Assembly: GCA_030619435.1 (NCBI GenBank)
Contig: JAUXBI010000061.1
Coordinates: forward strand, 1 to 8,567
Direction of reading: 5' to 3'
DNA: 8,567 nt
Origin: Syntrophaceae bacterium
Lineage (GTDB): Bacteria > Desulfobacterota > Syntrophia > Syntrophales > UBA2210
Shown here: in pieces, positions 1-6,533 of the stretch
Layout: each line of letters begins with the position of its first letter
Numbering within the stretch: the stretch's first letter is position 1
Notes under the pieces: generated by a model
Told to the model about the DNA's origin: nothing
Database searches by the model: none
The model's input: the letters and a program-made list of their open reading frames with translations, nothing else
Program-made: the position numbers and the translations under genes

Positions 1-390
1 TGATTCCGCCCTGCTATTTACAACCGAGATGTCCCCGAGTCCGAGCTTGCGGATGACGCTCTTGAGAAAAGAAGCCTTTTTGCGGGATGAATCCAGGAGA
101 GTAACATGGAGTGACTCCATTTTTATCTTCAGCGGAATACCGGGCAAACCGCCTCCTGTTCCTATATCCAACAGTTTTGAATTCTCATTTTTTATAAATT
201 TTGTGACCGTCAGGGAATCAATGAAGTGTTTTGGTATATCGAGAGGGGATTTTATTGAGACAAGAGACATCTTGTCATTCCAGAGAAGCAGTTCCTTGTA
301 ATATTTCATTAAAAGATCTGTCTCATGATCGGTGAGTGTTACACCAATATCCCCGGAGGCCCTGGAGATTATATTTTTAAACTTTTCCAT
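1..390 (-). CDS. rsmG: 16S rRNA (guanine-N7)-methyltransferase RsmG, N-terminal part, cut by the left window edge
   Basis: Read on the minus strand, this frame is open from an ATG at 388-390 to the window edge and gives 130 residues; complete family members are about 210-240, so the C-terminal third or more is missing. RsmG (GidB) uses S-adenosylmethionine to methylate N7 of a guanine in the 530 loop of 16S rRNA, in the cytoplasm. Visible support is the SAM-binding loop LDIGTGGGLPGIPL at about residues 74-87, followed by VTLLDSSRKKASFLK at about 96-110, both hallmarks of the family. Upstream of these, YKELLLWNDKMSLVS and HFIDSL match the usual RsmG N-terminal pattern. The ATG has only a weak ribosome site; an in-frame GTG five codons upstream is an alternative. 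The gene is divergent from trmJ. The family call is secure; only the start is uncertain. Confidence 0.93.
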   Translation of the reverse strand, partial: MEKFKNIISRASGDIGVTLTDHETDLLMKYYKELLLWNDKMSLVSIKSPLDIPKHFIDSLTVTKFIKNENSKLLDIGTGGGLPGIPLKIKMESLHVTLLDSSRKKASFLKSVIRKLGLGDISVVNSRAES

Positions 391-426
391 TTGTAACCGG
401 TCCACAGGATTCAAGGATGGCCCGCC

Positions 427-456
427 ATGACAGAGCCTGGCAATTTATGATATAGT
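427..456 (+). promoter_or_regulatory. Probable sigma70-type promoter of trmJ
   Basis: A -35-like ATGACA (427-432, five of six to consensus) and a -10-like TATAGT (451-456, five of six) are separated by 18 bases. They lie in the 136-base gap between divergent rsmG and trmJ. Transcription would start near 463, giving a leader of about 60 bases before the trmJ start. I found no comparably good promoter for rsmG on the other strand of this gap. Assigned by eye from consensus and position. Confidence 0.55.
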
Positions 457-526
457 ATGCAACCGGGTGTGGATGTTAGAATAGGATCGGGCTTTATGCA
501 ACCATAAACAGGACGGGGGAAATAAA

Positions 527-1267
527 TTGGAAAAGGCTAAAATGGAAAACCTGGCGATAGTACTTAACAGGCCGAAGCATCCGGGCAATATCGGGGCTGT
601 TGCCCGGTGCGCTAAAAATATGGGGATAAGCAGTATTATAGTCGTCAATCCCCTGAATGCCGACGGAGAAAAGATTAAACAGAGAGCAACGCATTTCGCT
701 TTAGATGTAGTGGAAAAAATCGAATATTTTGACAGACTGGATCTTGCGCTCGCCCCTTTTAATCACATAGTTGGAACAACGGGGAGATCAGGAGACACAA
801 GCCTTAAAAGGTCAATGGTATATCCGGGGAAAATGGCGGAAGATATCGTTGATATATCTCAGAACAACAAGGTTGCACTGGTTTTTGGCCCTGAAGACAG
901 GGGACTTACCAATAACGAGCTTCAATATTGCGATGTACTGGTCAAGATTCCCACGTCAGACGGCCTGAAATCAATCAATCTTTCGCATGCGGTAATGATC
1001 ATTTGTTATGAAATCTTTACCGCGCGTTCTGAATTCACCTCCGTTTTTACCCCGAAGCTGGCCACCTCGACGGAGACCGAGGCGATGTATGACCATCTGA
1101 GAGAGATGTTTGTGCGTATAGGCTTCATAAAGAGCCAGAACCCTGATTACTGGATGACAAATGTGCGACGCTTCTTTTCGAAGACAAACCTGCTTGCCCG
1201 GGATGTGAAAATAATTCGTGGCATATGTCATCAGGTCAATCTGTACGGAAAAGGGAAAACGGGATAA
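527..1267 (+). CDS. trmJ: tRNA (cytidine/uridine-2'-O-)-methyltransferase TrmJ-like, SPOUT family
   Basis: The 246-residue product is a SpoU/TrmH-type SPOUT methyltransferase. TrmJ methylates the ribose 2'-O of position 32 in tRNA anticodon loops with S-adenosylmethionine. Three family motifs are visible: NRPKHPGNIGAVARCAKNMG (residues 14-33, with the conserved Arg27), LVFGPEDRGLTNNEL (118-132) and INLSHAVMIICYEI (150-163). The last two form the knotted cofactor site. A TrmJ-type C-terminal extension (about 185-240, with GFIK, RRFFSK and IIRGI) separates it from shorter TrmL/TrmH enzymes and resembles that of E. coli TrmJ. The start is taken as TTG at 527 because GGGGGA (515-520) lies six bases before it. 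ATG at 542, preceded by AAGG, would shorten the protein by five residues and leave motif 1 intact. It is transcribed alone, divergent from rsmG. The exact target nucleotide is inferred from family. Confidence 0.9.
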   Translation: MEKAKMENLAIVLNRPKHPGNIGAVARCAKNMGISSIIVVNPLNADGEKIKQRATHFALDVVEKIEYFDRLDLALAPFNHIVGTTGRSGDTSLKRSMVYPGKMAEDIVDISQNNKVALVFGPEDRGLTNNELQYCDVLVKIPTSDGLKSINLSHAVMIICYEIFTARSEFTSVFTPKLATSTETEAMYDHLREMFVRIGFIKSQNPDYWMTNVRRFFSKTNLLARDVKIIRGICHQVNLYGKGKTG

Positions 1268-1284
1268 TCCGGAACCAAAAAGGC

Positions 1285-1389
1285 GATGTTTATGTTTAAT
1301 TAAAAATGTTATCACGAAAGCACAAAAAATGAGATTTGATTGCGCGCTTTTTCTCTTTTCGTGGTTTCATGATGCTCTTTAGTCTTTTA
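1285..1389 (+). repeat. Palindromic intergenic repeat, copy A (inverted partner at 6375-6480)
   Basis: This stretch between trmJ and glnA matches, in reverse complement, the stretch at 6375-6480. By hand alignment about four of five positions agree. The core (1311-1373, 63 bases) is itself an imperfect palindrome: ATCACGAAAGCACAAAA on the left pairs with TTTTCGTGGTTTCATGAT on the right, with a GCGCGC in the centre. A TTTAATTAA box flanks the core in both copies. Weaker similarity extends outward: CCGGAACCAAAAAGGC at about 1269-1284 on one side, and about 15 further bases on the other in which nearly all differences are transitions. No T-run follows the hairpin, so it is not a standard intrinsic terminator. 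It looks like a small non-autonomous dispersed element; no transposase lies nearby. Confidence 0.8.
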
Positions 1390-1436
1390 CTACTTCTACA
1401 GGAAGATTACCCTTAGCAGTAAACGATATAAAAAAC

Positions 1437-1468
1437 TTGACATTAACTTGTCTGGAACTTAGTTTACT
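1437..1468 (+). promoter_or_regulatory. Candidate glnA promoter with overlapping sigma70-like and sigma54-like signals
   Basis: A perfect -35 hexamer TTGACA lies at 1437-1442. At 17-base spacing the -10 is poor (TAGTTT, 1460-1465). Overlapping it, TGGAAC (1453-1458) followed by TTACT (1464-1468) fits 9 of the 12 specified positions of the sigma54 -24/-12 pattern at correct spacing, but the -12 element has AC in place of the usual GC. Sigma54/NtrC control of glnA is common in proteobacteria, so either or both could act. Predicted starts fall about 10-25 bases before the glnA ribosome site. Confidence 0.4.
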
Positions 1469-1486
1469 CTTTTAAATTAAAGCAAT

Positions 1487-1490
1487 GGAG
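1487..1490 (+). promoter_or_regulatory. Ribosome binding site that decides the glnA start
   Basis: GGAG sits six bases before ATG 1497. An earlier in-frame ATG at 1485 overlaps this site and has only AT-rich sequence before it, so 1497 is the better start. Confidence 0.65.
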
Positions 1491-1496
1491 AGAGAC

Positions 1497-2834
1497 ATGG
1501 ATCAGATGACGAAAGAAGATGTTTTGAAAGCTGTCAGAGATAAAAATGTGCAGTTTATCCAGTTCTGGTTTACCGATGTTCTGGGCATGCTCAAGAGCTT
1601 TACAGTCAATCCTTCTGAGCTTGAGGTGGGCATGAATGAAGGCATGGGATTTGATGGGTCATCGATCGAGGGTTTCGCGAGGATTGAAGAGAGCGATATG
1701 ATAGCCATGCCCGACCCGGCAACCTTTTCCATTGTTCCATGGTTATCCAACGGAGATAACAGCGCTGTGGCAAGGATGTTCTGCGATATTCAGACCCCTG
1801 ACGGTAAGCCCTATGAAGGAGATCCTCGTTATGTCTTCAAACGGATGCTCAAACGTGCCGCTGATATGGGGTTTACCCTTTATGTGGGGCCGGAATTGGA
1901 ATATTTTTATCTCAAGGACAGCAGCAACACGCCCAGTACCCTGGATAAGGGCGGGTATTTCGATATAGCTCCAACTGACATGGGTGATAATCTCAGAAGA
2001 GAAACAGTCCAGACCCTGCAGGCAACGGGAATTGAGGTAGAGTACGCCCATCACGAAGTCGCGCCGAGCCAGCACGAGATAGATCTCAGATATTGCGAAG
2101 GTCTGAAGATGGCCGATATTGTTATGACATACAGGATTATAGTAAAGGAAGTAGCGGCGCGAAACAATATTTACGCGACCTTTATGCCGAAACCCCTTAT
2201 GGGGGAAAATGGGAGCGGCATGCATGTTCATCAGTCACTTTTCAGCGGTTCAAGGAATAGTATGTATGATGAAGCAAAGGAATATCATCTGTCCGATATC
2301 GCGAGGTATTATATCGCCGGCCTGTTGAAGCACGCTCGGGAAATAACGGCGGTTACCAATCAGTGGGTTAATTCGTACAAGAGACTGGTCCCGGGATACG
2401 AAGCACCTGTCTATATTTCATGGGCGAGAAGAAATCGTTCCACTCTGATCAGGATTCCCATGTACAAGCCGGGGAAAGAAATGGCGACACGATTGGAATA
2501 CCGCAGTCCGGATCCTGCCTGTAATCCGTATCTCACATTTGCGGTGATGCTTGCCGCCGGCCTTGAAGGAATCGAGAAAAAATATTCCCTTCCCGATCCC
2601 GTTGAAGAAGATATATACACAATGTCGCGAGAGCGGCGGAAAGAGCTTGGCATCAGGGCGCTTCCCGGAAGCCTGGTGGAGGCTATCCAGGAGGTGGAAA
2701 ATAGCGCGGTTGTAAAAAAAGCCCTGGGTGAGCATACCTTTAACAAATTTGTTGAGAATAAAAAGATTGAAAGAAATCTATACAGAAGGCATGTGTCGAA
2801 GTATGAATTGGAGAGATATCTGCCGATATTATAG
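1497..2834 (+). CDS. glnA: Glutamine synthetase type I, alpha subtype
   Basis: Glutamine synthetase joins ammonia to glutamate using ATP and is the main ammonia-assimilating enzyme; type I forms cytoplasmic dodecamers. The 445-residue product is full length. Signatures in order: GFDGSSIEGF (51-60, with the ammonium-site Asp), GPELEYFYL (131-139, metal-binding Glu), HHEVAPSQHEIDL (185-197), KPLMGENGSGMHVHQS (232-247, nucleotide-binding loop with metal His), NSYKRLVPGYEAP (292-304, Glu flap), RNRSTLIRIP (312-321) and EYRSPDPACNPYL (334-346). RIEESDM after the first motif carries the Arg (62) linked in Bacillus GSI-alpha to glutamine feedback. The adenylylation consensus NLYDLPP is absent (DIYTMSRER instead), so GlnE control is unlikely. 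It leads the cluster; hldD follows after 9 bases. Family is certain, alpha subtype likely. Confidence 0.97.
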   Translation: MDQMTKEDVLKAVRDKNVQFIQFWFTDVLGMLKSFTVNPSELEVGMNEGMGFDGSSIEGFARIEESDMIAMPDPATFSIVPWLSNGDNSAVARMFCDIQTPDGKPYEGDPRYVFKRMLKRAADMGFTLYVGPELEYFYLKDSSNTPSTLDKGGYFDIAPTDMGDNLRRETVQTLQATGIEVEYAHHEVAPSQHEIDLRYCEGLKMADIVMTYRIIVKEVAARNNIYATFMPKPLMGENGSGMHVHQSLFSGSRNSMYDEAKEYHLSDIARYYIAGLLKHAREITAVTNQWVNSYKRLVPGYEAPVYISWARRNRSTLIRIPMYKPGKEMATRLEYRSPDPACNPYLTFAVMLAAGLEGIEKKYSLPDPVEEDIYTMSRERRKELGIRALPGSLVEAIQEVENSAVVKKALGEHTFNKFVENKKIERNLYRRHVSKYELERYLPIL

Positions 2835-2843
2835 GAGATTCAG

Positions 2844-3815
2844 ATGATTGTAGTAACCGGAGGGGCGGGTTTTATAGGCAGCGCTGTTGTATGGAAGCTT
2901 AATCTGGAGGGTGTTGACGATATTGTTATTGTTGACAGCCTTGGAACTTCCGTGAAATGGAAGAACCTTGTAAAGAGAAGTTTTGTGGATTATCTGGACA
3001 GGGACGATTTCCTTGATCTGGTTCTCGATGATAAGGTGCCTTTTGATGTTGAGGCAATTGTCCATATGGGTGCATGTTCTTCAACAACGGAAAGGGATGC
3101 GGATTACCTGATGGAGAACAATTATCGCTACACCGCCCAGCTTGCACAGTGGGCCGTCGAGAAGAACATCCACTTTATCTATGCGAGCAGCGCAGCAACA
3201 TATGGAGATGGAGCCAGGGGATTTTCCGATGATGATGGTGTAAGCACTGAACTTCGCCCCATAAATATGTACGGTTATTCCAAACAGCTGCTTGACCTGT
3301 GGGTGTTAAGGAATGGACTGGAAAAAAAGATTACAGGGATAAAATTTTTTAACGTCTTCGGGCCTAACGAATATCACAAGGGAGACATGAGGAGTGTTAT
3401 TCACAAATCTTTTGGACAGATTCGCGAAACGGGAAAGGTGAAACTGTTCAAATCTCACAAGCCTGATTTCCGCGACGGCGAGCAAAAAAGAGATTTTATT
3501 TACGTGAAGGACTGCGCGGAAGTGATCTGGTGGCTTCTTGAAAACAGGGAAGTCACAGGAATATTCAATCTCGGCACGGGCCATGCCAGAACGTGGAAGG
3601 ATCTGACAAGGGCGGTGTTTGCCGCTATGGGTGTTGAGCCCAAGATCGAATATATAGAGATGCCCGAATCAATCAGGCAGCAATATCAGTACTTTACTGA
3701 AGCAAAAATGGATAAACTCCTGTCGATGGGTTGTCCCGTGCAGTTTTCCCTGCTTGAAGACGCTGTTTCGGATTATGTTATAAATTATTTGGAAAAGGAT
3801 GAGAAACATTTGTAG
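2844..3815 (+). CDS. hldD: ADP-L-glycero-D-manno-heptose-6-epimerase
   Basis: HldD (RfaD/WaaD) is an NAD(P)-dependent epimerase that converts ADP-D-glycero-D-manno-heptose to the L-glycero form, the precursor of the LPS inner core. The 323-residue product is full length for the family. It shows the extended SDR nucleotide-binding loop GGAGFIG (6-12), HMGACSSTTERDADYLMENN (74-93, highly specific to HldD), the catalytic serine region ASSAATYGDG (114-123), Tyr143-x3-Lys147 in MYGYSKQLLD, then FFNVFGPNEYHKGDMRSV (168-185) and RDFIYVKDCAEV. The start has a good GGAG site (2834-2837) that overlaps the glnA TAG stop, so translation is probably coupled to glnA. The gene shows that the organism makes heptose-containing LPS. 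No other LPS gene is in view, so its place behind glnA looks like operon convenience, not a dedicated LPS locus. Confidence 0.96.
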   Translation: MIVVTGGAGFIGSAVVWKLNLEGVDDIVIVDSLGTSVKWKNLVKRSFVDYLDRDDFLDLVLDDKVPFDVEAIVHMGACSSTTERDADYLMENNYRYTAQLAQWAVEKNIHFIYASSAATYGDGARGFSDDDGVSTELRPINMYGYSKQLLDLWVLRNGLEKKITGIKFFNVFGPNEYHKGDMRSVIHKSFGQIRETGKVKLFKSHKPDFRDGEQKRDFIYVKDCAEVIWWLLENREVTGIFNLGTGHARTWKDLTRAVFAAMGVEPKIEYIEMPESIRQQYQYFTEAKMDKLLSMGCPVQFSLLEDAVSDYVINYLEKDEKHL

Positions 3816-3843
3816 TAGTTGGAAATCATGGAGAACGTGGAGA

Positions 3844-4647
3844 ATGAAGATCATAAGATTCCTCTCGCAGAGCGGGGAAAAGCTGTACGGAGTGTTTAAT
3901 CCCGATATGCCGGACGAGGCAAAGGTTATTGACGGTGATATCTTCGGGGATATTGAAATATCGGAAAGGGTGGAACGGATAGAGAAGCTTTTACCGCCCA
4001 TCTCTCCGCCGAACATAATCGCCCTTGGCCTGAATTATGGGCGGCATGCCGATGAAACAGGTGTGGGGTATCCTGAAATGCCGGTAATGTTTCTTAAGGC
4101 CACAAGCAGTGTAATTGGTCACGACGCACCAATATTACTTCCCGCCGCGGGGTCCGACGAGGTAGATTATGAGGCAGAGCTTGCCGTAATAATTGGTAAA
4201 GAAGCAAAACACGTTCTCCCCGGCGCTGCTGAAAAATATGTGCTGGGATATACCTGTGCCAACGACATAAGCGCTCGTGACTGGCAGCTTCACAAACAGA
4301 AGAACCAGTGGGCGAGGGGAAAAAGCTTTGATACCTTTTGTCCGATAGGACCATATCTGGTAACAAAAGAGGAAGTGGCAAATGCGAACCGTCTGAGGGT
4401 GCGTTCGGTGCTCAATGGGGAGGTCATGCAGGATTCCAATACGTCAGACATGCTTTTTGACATCGCCGCGATAATCAGCAACCTCAGCTGTTCCATGACG
4501 CTTTTGCCCGGAACTGTGATACTGACGGGAACACCGGAGGGTGTAGGCTTTACAAGGATTCCGCCGGTATTCCTTAAAGACGGTGATATTATTACAGTTT
4601 CCATTGAGAATATTGGGGAACTTACAAATCCCGTGAAGAGAGAATAA
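3844..4647 (+). CDS. Fumarylacetoacetate hydrolase (FAH) family protein
   Basis: The 267-residue product has the FAH fold, found in metal-dependent enzymes that hydrolyse, decarboxylate or isomerise acylpyruvates and related dicarboxylic keto acids. Visible support: a short N-terminal domain (1-50), then IIALGLNYGRHADE (58-71, with the likely catalytic His68), VDYEAELAVIIG (107-118, metal ligands Glu110 and Glu112), NDISARDWQ (140-148, metal ligand Asp141), GKSFDTFCPIGP (159-170) and LTGTPEGVGF (227-236). The start is ATG 3844, with GGAGAA at 3830-3835 ten bases upstream. A longer frame from ATG 3799 would overlap hldD and add a Trp/Arg-rich leader unlike the family. Substrate cannot be told from sequence; acylpyruvase, oxaloacetate decarboxylase or HHDD isomerase-type activity are all possible. 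Neighbours give no catabolic context. Confidence 0.9.
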   Translation: MKIIRFLSQSGEKLYGVFNPDMPDEAKVIDGDIFGDIEISERVERIEKLLPPISPPNIIALGLNYGRHADETGVGYPEMPVMFLKATSSVIGHDAPILLPAAGSDEVDYEAELAVIIGKEAKHVLPGAAEKYVLGYTCANDISARDWQLHKQKNQWARGKSFDTFCPIGPYLVTKEEVANANRLRVRSVLNGEVMQDSNTSDMLFDIAAIISNLSCSMTLLPGTVILTGTPEGVGFTRIPPVFLKDGDIITVSIENIGELTNPVKRE

Positions 4648-4651
4648 TCAG

Positions 4652-4675
4652 CATCCATTCTAAAATGGATGTTTT
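4652..4675 (+). terminator. Hairpin with short T-run between the FAH gene and htrA; possible attenuator
   Basis: CATCCATT (4652-4659) and AATGGATG (4664-4671) form a perfect 8-bp stem with a four-base CTAA loop, followed by TTTT (4672-4675). The stem is AT-rich and the T-run short, so termination would be weak at best. It could reduce read-through into htrA or act as a processing or stability element. It ends 8 bases before the htrA ribosome site. Confidence 0.4.
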
Positions 4676-4694
4676 AAAAAATTGGAGGGATTCG

Positions 4695-6182
4695 ATGAAT
4701 TCTGAGGACACGAAAAAAAGAAAAAGGTTTCTATTGGTTCTGGTGTCATTTCTTGTAGTGATTTTTATAGTTTCTTTTGTAGGAACCGTACATTTTTCTG
4801 CCATATCTTTAAAGGTGTCTTCCCGTGATGCCATGGCGGCTTCAACGGTGAAAGTAATAAATGGAGAACCTTCGTCTTTTGCGGATCTGGTGGAGAAGCT
4901 GAAACCCGCGGTTGTAAATATCAGTACGACAAAGACCATAACTTCCGGAGGATTCAGGTCTCCTTTAAATGACCCACGGTTTAATAAATTTTTCGGCGGA
5001 GACGACTTTTTCAAAAAGTTTTTCGGCGATATGCCGGAGAAACAATTCAAACAAAGAAGCCTGGGGTCCGGTTTTATAATCAGTGAGGACGGATATATCT
5101 TTACAAATAATCATGTGATTGAAAAAGCCGATAAGATAGTGGTTAAACTTTCCAGTGGCAAGGAATACGATGCCACGGTAAAGGGCAGGGACAAAAATAC
5201 AGACATAGCCCTGCTGAAAATTGAACCTGACAATGGTCTGCCTGTTGTCAGGCTTGGCGATTCCTCAAAACTGCGTGTCGGAGATTGGGTTATCGCAATA
5301 GGAAATCCATTCGGTCTTTCTCAGACAGTAACGGCGGGAATCGTGAGTGCCAAGGGGAGAGTTATAGGCGCCGGGCCTTACGATGATTTTATACAGACGG
5401 ACGCTTCCATAAATCCCGGAAATAGCGGGGGCCCACTTTTCAGCCTGGATGGAGAGGTTGTTGGAATAAATACCGCTATCGTTGCCCAGGGACAGGGAAT
5501 AGGCTTTGCCATACCCATAGACATGGCAAAGGATATTCTGCCCAATCTTAGAACAAAGGGGAAAGTGGTACGCGGGTGGCTTGGCGTTTCCGTACAGGGC
5601 ATAACGGAAGACATTGCCAAAAACCTTAAACTGAAGACAGCAGAAGGAGCTCTCGTCTCTGACGTATTTAAAGGAGACCCCGCGGAGAAGGCGGGCATAA
5701 AGACAGGGGACGTTATAATTGAGATTGATGGAAAGATTGTCAAAAATACGCATGAACTTATAAAAATAGTCGCAGGCGTTGCCGTGGGCGAGAAGGTAAA
5801 GATTAAGATATTGCGGGACGGCAAGCAAAAGACCTTTACGGTTAGAGTAACGGAACGTCCGGAGAGTAAAGATCTGGCCGGGGTGGAACCCGAAGAGAGC
5901 GGGAAGTATTTCGGAATGACCGTCCAGGGAATAACGCCTGAAATCGCGGAGCATCTCGGACTTCCAAATATAACTGGAGTCATTATCGCACAGGTGAAAA
6001 ATGGCGGCCCGGCGGATGAGGCAGGTATACAGACGGGGGATATTGTACGGAGGATTAACAAATCGGAGATCTCTTCGTTGAAAGATTATCAGCATGTAAT
6101 GGCAAAGGCAGGGTCTGCGGATACCGTTCTTGTGCTCATACAGAGAGGAAAGTCAAAATTTTTCGCCGTAATCCGAAAGTAG
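4695..6182 (+). CDS. degP: Periplasmic serine endoprotease of the DegP/HtrA (Do) family with two PDZ domains
   Basis: DegP-like proteases degrade or refold misfolded envelope proteins. The 495-residue product starts at ATG 4695, six bases after a strong GGAGG (4684-4688). Residues 5-10 are basic, 11-30 form a hydrophobic segment, and AMA at 46-48 is a possible signal peptidase site, so it is exported, either cleaved or anchored. The trypsin-like domain has the complete triad: His140 in TNNHVI, Asp170 in KNTDIALLKI, Ser244 in GNSGGPLF. A Phe/Gly-rich stretch at about 85-115 fits the regulatory LA loop. PDZ1 covers about 292-385 and PDZ2 about 405-492; both open with a VQGIT-EIA type sequence. 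Two PDZ domains separate it from DegS. It is last in the cluster, after a small hairpin and before a strong terminator. DegQ/MucD-type naming is equally possible. Confidence 0.93.
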   Translation: MNSEDTKKRKRFLLVLVSFLVVIFIVSFVGTVHFSAISLKVSSRDAMAASTVKVINGEPSSFADLVEKLKPAVVNISTTKTITSGGFRSPLNDPRFNKFFGGDDFFKKFFGDMPEKQFKQRSLGSGFIISEDGYIFTNNHVIEKADKIVVKLSSGKEYDATVKGRDKNTDIALLKIEPDNGLPVVRLGDSSKLRVGDWVIAIGNPFGLSQTVTAGIVSAKGRVIGAGPYDDFIQTDASINPGNSGGPLFSLDGEVVGINTAIVAQGQGIGFAIPIDMAKDILPNLRTKGKVVRGWLGVSVQGITEDIAKNLKLKTAEGALVSDVFKGDPAEKAGIKTGDVIIEIDGKIVKNTHELIKIVAGVAVGEKVKIKILRDGKQKTFTVRVTERPESKDLAGVEPEESGKYFGMTVQGITPEIAEHLGLPNITGVIIAQVKNGGPADEAGIQTGDIVRRINKSEISSLKDYQHVMAKAGSADTVLVLIQRGKSKFFAVIRK

Positions 6183-6192
6183 CAGAAAAATG

Positions 6193-6248
6193 AAAGGGGC
6201 TGCCGGCAATTAGTGTTAAAAGATCACCTGCCGACAGCCCCCTTTTTT
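6193..6248 (+). terminator. Strong intrinsic terminator after htrA
   Basis: GGGGCTGCCGGCA (6196-6208) pairs with TGCCGACAGCCCC (6229-6241) with one mismatch in 13, enclosing a 20-base loop, and is followed by TTTTTT (6243-6248). AAA before the stem can also pair with the T-run. It begins about ten bases after the htrA stop and closes the glnA-htrA cluster. Confidence 0.9.
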
Positions 6249-6250
6249 AT

Positions 6251-6270
6251 GCTTTTCTAAAAGCTTTTTT
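6251..6270 (+). terminator. Second, weaker hairpin with T-run in tandem
   Basis: GCTTTT (6251-6256) and AAAAGC (6259-6264) flank a CT dinucleotide and are followed by TTTTTT (6265-6270). The stem is short and AT-rich, so it could only serve as a back-up to the terminator just upstream. Confidence 0.35.
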
Positions 6271-6374
6271 GTGGCAGGGCTTTGCGAGACTTACATTCTG
6301 TCCACGATTTTTCCACCTCAGACTTTTGATTCAACGACTTGGCCGCTTAATTGTAAAGTTCTTGCAAAAATGGC
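6271..6374. other. Intergenic stretch without recognised feature
   Basis: The gap between htrA and the glycosylase gene is about 350 bases: two terminator-like hairpins, then this stretch, then repeat copy B. Here I see no open frame of note and no convincing promoter. Its last 15 or so bases (from about 6359) still show weak similarity to the outer flank of repeat copy A. Confidence 0.5.
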
Positions 6375-6480
6375 AAAAGAATTAAAGCCAATCACGAAAC
6401 CACGAAAAGAAAGAAAGCGCGAAATTAAACCCTGATTTTCGTGTTTTCATGATAACGGATTTAATTAAGCATTAAACATC
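6375..6480 (-). repeat. Palindromic intergenic repeat, copy B (inverted relative to copy A at 1285-1389)
   Basis: The reverse complement of this stretch matches copy A in about four of five positions. Its palindromic core (6391-6453) is 63 bases, the same length as in copy A: ATCACGAAACCACGAAAA on the left against TTTTCGTGTTTTCATGAT on the right. The TTTAATTAA box (6460-6468) is kept. Beyond the core the similarity resumes at 6496-6511 (GCCTTTTTGATTCCGG, against CCGGAACCAAAAAGGC beside copy A) after an extra segment of about 13 bases that copy A lacks. The element lies between htrA and the glycosylase gene, in the opposite orientation to copy A. Confidence 0.8.
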
Positions 6481-6533
6481 CAAAATTAAACACTGCCTTT
6501 TTGATTCCGGCCTGTCCGGGTCAGGTCTTTTTA

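Noticed and set aside
29..301. 90-codon plus-strand frame at the left edge
   Set aside because: The opposite strand codes for clear RsmG motifs through the whole stretch.
1311..1373. Repeat palindrome as terminator of trmJ
   Set aside because: The stem is AT-rich with mismatches and no T-run follows it, so it does not meet the usual intrinsic terminator layout.
1485..1496. Upstream ATG of glnA
   Set aside because: It overlaps the GGAG that serves ATG 1497 and has no ribosome site of its own.
1743..2231. 162-codon minus-strand frame opposite glnA
   Set aside because: Shadow of a highly conserved gene; no domain, no ribosome site, composition unlike a real protein.
2613..2625. Tyr374 of glutamine synthetase as adenylylation site
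   Set aside because: It lies in DIYTMSRER, not the NLYDLPP consensus, and the RIEESDM motif points to the unadenylylated alpha subtype.
3828..3899. A 23-codon open frame overlapping the FAH gene start in another frame
   Set aside because: Short, weak ribosome site with tight spacing, no known peptide family; could couple translation between hldD and the FAH gene but nothing supports it.
4665..4694. Upstream ATG of the protease gene
   Set aside because: It lies within the intergenic hairpin and lacks a ribosome site, while ATG 4695 has GGAGG at ideal spacing.
5265..6095. Long minus-strand open frames (276 and 227 codons) opposite the protease gene
   Set aside because: They are antisense to a gene with complete catalytic and PDZ motifs, have no recognisable domain, and arise from its codon usage.
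1285..6511. Composite transposon or cassette bounded by the inverted repeats
   Set aside because: No transposase or recombinase is present, the copies are diverged, and the enclosed genes are core functions with similar base use to the flanks.
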